From positions 1-5,371 of the forward strand of contig JAMBLL010000155.1 in the NCBI GenBank assembly GCA_023336765.1: a DNA stretch of 5,371 nucleotides. The letters run 5' to 3'. Origin of the DNA: Actinomycetes bacterium. GTDB taxonomy: Bacteria > Actinomycetota > Acidimicrobiia > Spongiisociales > UBA5794. This document shows, piece by piece, positions 4,989 to 5,371 of the stretch (position 1 is its first letter; every line of letters begins with the position of its first letter). The notes under the pieces were generated by a model that saw nothing but the letters and a program-made list of their open reading frames with translations, did no database searches and had not been told where the DNA came from. The position numbers were made by a program, and so were the translations under genes.

Positions 4989-5371
4989 ATGGAGAGTTCG
5001 GTTCGAAAGACTGCGGTTCTCGCCTTTGGATTACTCCTCGGTGTCTCCTCGTGCACGTCAGGCACAGCAGACCCGTCGACCACATCCGCACCGGTTACGT
5101 CAACAACGACGATGCCAGCTACCTCAACAACAGTGACAACCTCGACAACAACACTCCCGCCCACAACGACAACGACGAGCACCGCACCACCCACCACGAC
5201 TTCGAGCAGCACAACGACCACATCGACCACGTCGCCACCAGATGCTGATCCCGATGTCGTAGCCAACGTAACGGTCAGCATCGGCGGTGGCAGCAGCGAG
5301 GTCATCCTTGAGTGGGATCGAGGGTCCGAGTCCGACCTCGACCGCTACAACGTGTGGTACTCGCTGACACC
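4989..5371 (+). CDS. Secreted lipoprotein with Thr/Ser/Pro linker and fibronectin III-like domain (3' end outside window)
   Basis: The frame is open from 4989 to the window end (127 complete codons). Residues 5-21 form a lipoprotein signal peptide (VRK, then a hydrophobic core), and VSSC gives a lipobox with C22 as the lipidated residue. Residues 31-84 are a linker made almost only of Thr, Ser and Pro, typical of actinobacterial envelope proteins and probably wall-spanning or O-glycosylated. From about residue 90 the pattern V.L.W......DL..Y.VWYS matches the B-C strands of a fibronectin type III domain. The alternative in-frame GTG at 4938 would add 17 residues before the signal peptide and has no ribosome site, so I chose the ATG. 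The gene is divergent from the surface-protein gene. Function beyond an extracellular lipid-anchored protein cannot be told, and the domains after residue 127 are not visible. Confidence 0.87.
   Translation, partial: MESSVRKTAVLAFGLLLGVSSCTSGTADPSTTSAPVTSTTTMPATSTTVTTSTTTLPPTTTTTSTAPPTTTSSSTTTTSTTSPPDADPDVVANVTVSIGGGSSEVILEWDRGSESDLDRYNVWYSLT
5079..5240 (+). repeat. Low-complexity ACA/ACG/TCG codon tract encoding the Thr/Ser/Pro linker
   Basis: This tract encodes lipoprotein residues 31-84 and is dominated by ACA, ACG, ACC and TCG codons. Such tracts vary in length between strains by slippage or unequal recombination. The opposite strand reads as a Val-rich shadow frame. Confidence 0.8.

Noticed and set aside
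4870..5136. Plus-strand 88-codon frame starting with ATG at 4870, preceded by a good GGGAGGAA site 9 bases upstream.
   Set aside because: The product is low-complexity and Arg/Gln/Ser-rich, with no recognisable domain. More than half of it is an out-of-frame reading of the lipoprotein gene. The ATG lies inside a hairpin stem. A short upstream peptide cannot be fully excluded.
4748..5305. Minus-strand 185-codon frame with a Val-rich, membrane-like N-terminal stretch.
   Set aside because: The Val-rich run is the complement of the Thr codon tract in the lipoprotein linker. The opposite strand has a coherent signal peptide, lipobox and fibronectin-like domain, so this is a shadow.

Overview
The window looks like chromosomal DNA of a moderately high-GC, Gram-positive-type actinobacterium. 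The signs are a C-terminal LPxTG sorting signal, a lipobox protein with a Thr/Ser/Pro linker, and leaderless-type promoter geometry. That linker style and the DUF11/DUF7507-like surface repeats are common in Acidimicrobiia-like lineages. The lineage is inferred from style alone, because no marker gene is present.

Layout: there are two divergent genes. Nearly all of the window (26..4654, minus strand) is one gene for a cell-wall-anchored surface protein of about 1540 residues. From N to C terminus it has a signal peptide, a von Willebrand factor A domain with an intact MIDAS metal site, a SpaA/CnaB-like prealbumin domain, nine tandem Ig-like repeats of 110-129 residues, and an LPVTG motif with a membrane helix and basic tail. 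The repeats fall into two blocks. Repeats 1-5 each carry one cysteine pair. Repeats 6-9 have no cysteine and carry an EF-hand-like calcium loop in the same part of the domain.

The intergenic region (4658..4988, about 330 bases) is structured. It holds the surface-protein ribosome binding site and a possible -10 box, a 10-bp inverted repeat enclosing an 11-bp mirror repeat, a second long imperfect hairpin, three CCGGTG-core sites, and a promoter whose -10 box lies six bases from the next start codon.

On the plus strand a lipoprotein gene starts at 4989 and runs off the window at 5371. It has a lipobox cysteine, a Thr/Ser/Pro linker of about 54 residues and the start of a fibronectin type III-like domain.

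Both products are predicted to be extracellular: one sortase-anchored stalked adhesin-like protein and one lipid-anchored protein. They may be co-regulated from the shared region. No sortase, mobile element, CRISPR array, tRNA or rRNA is visible.
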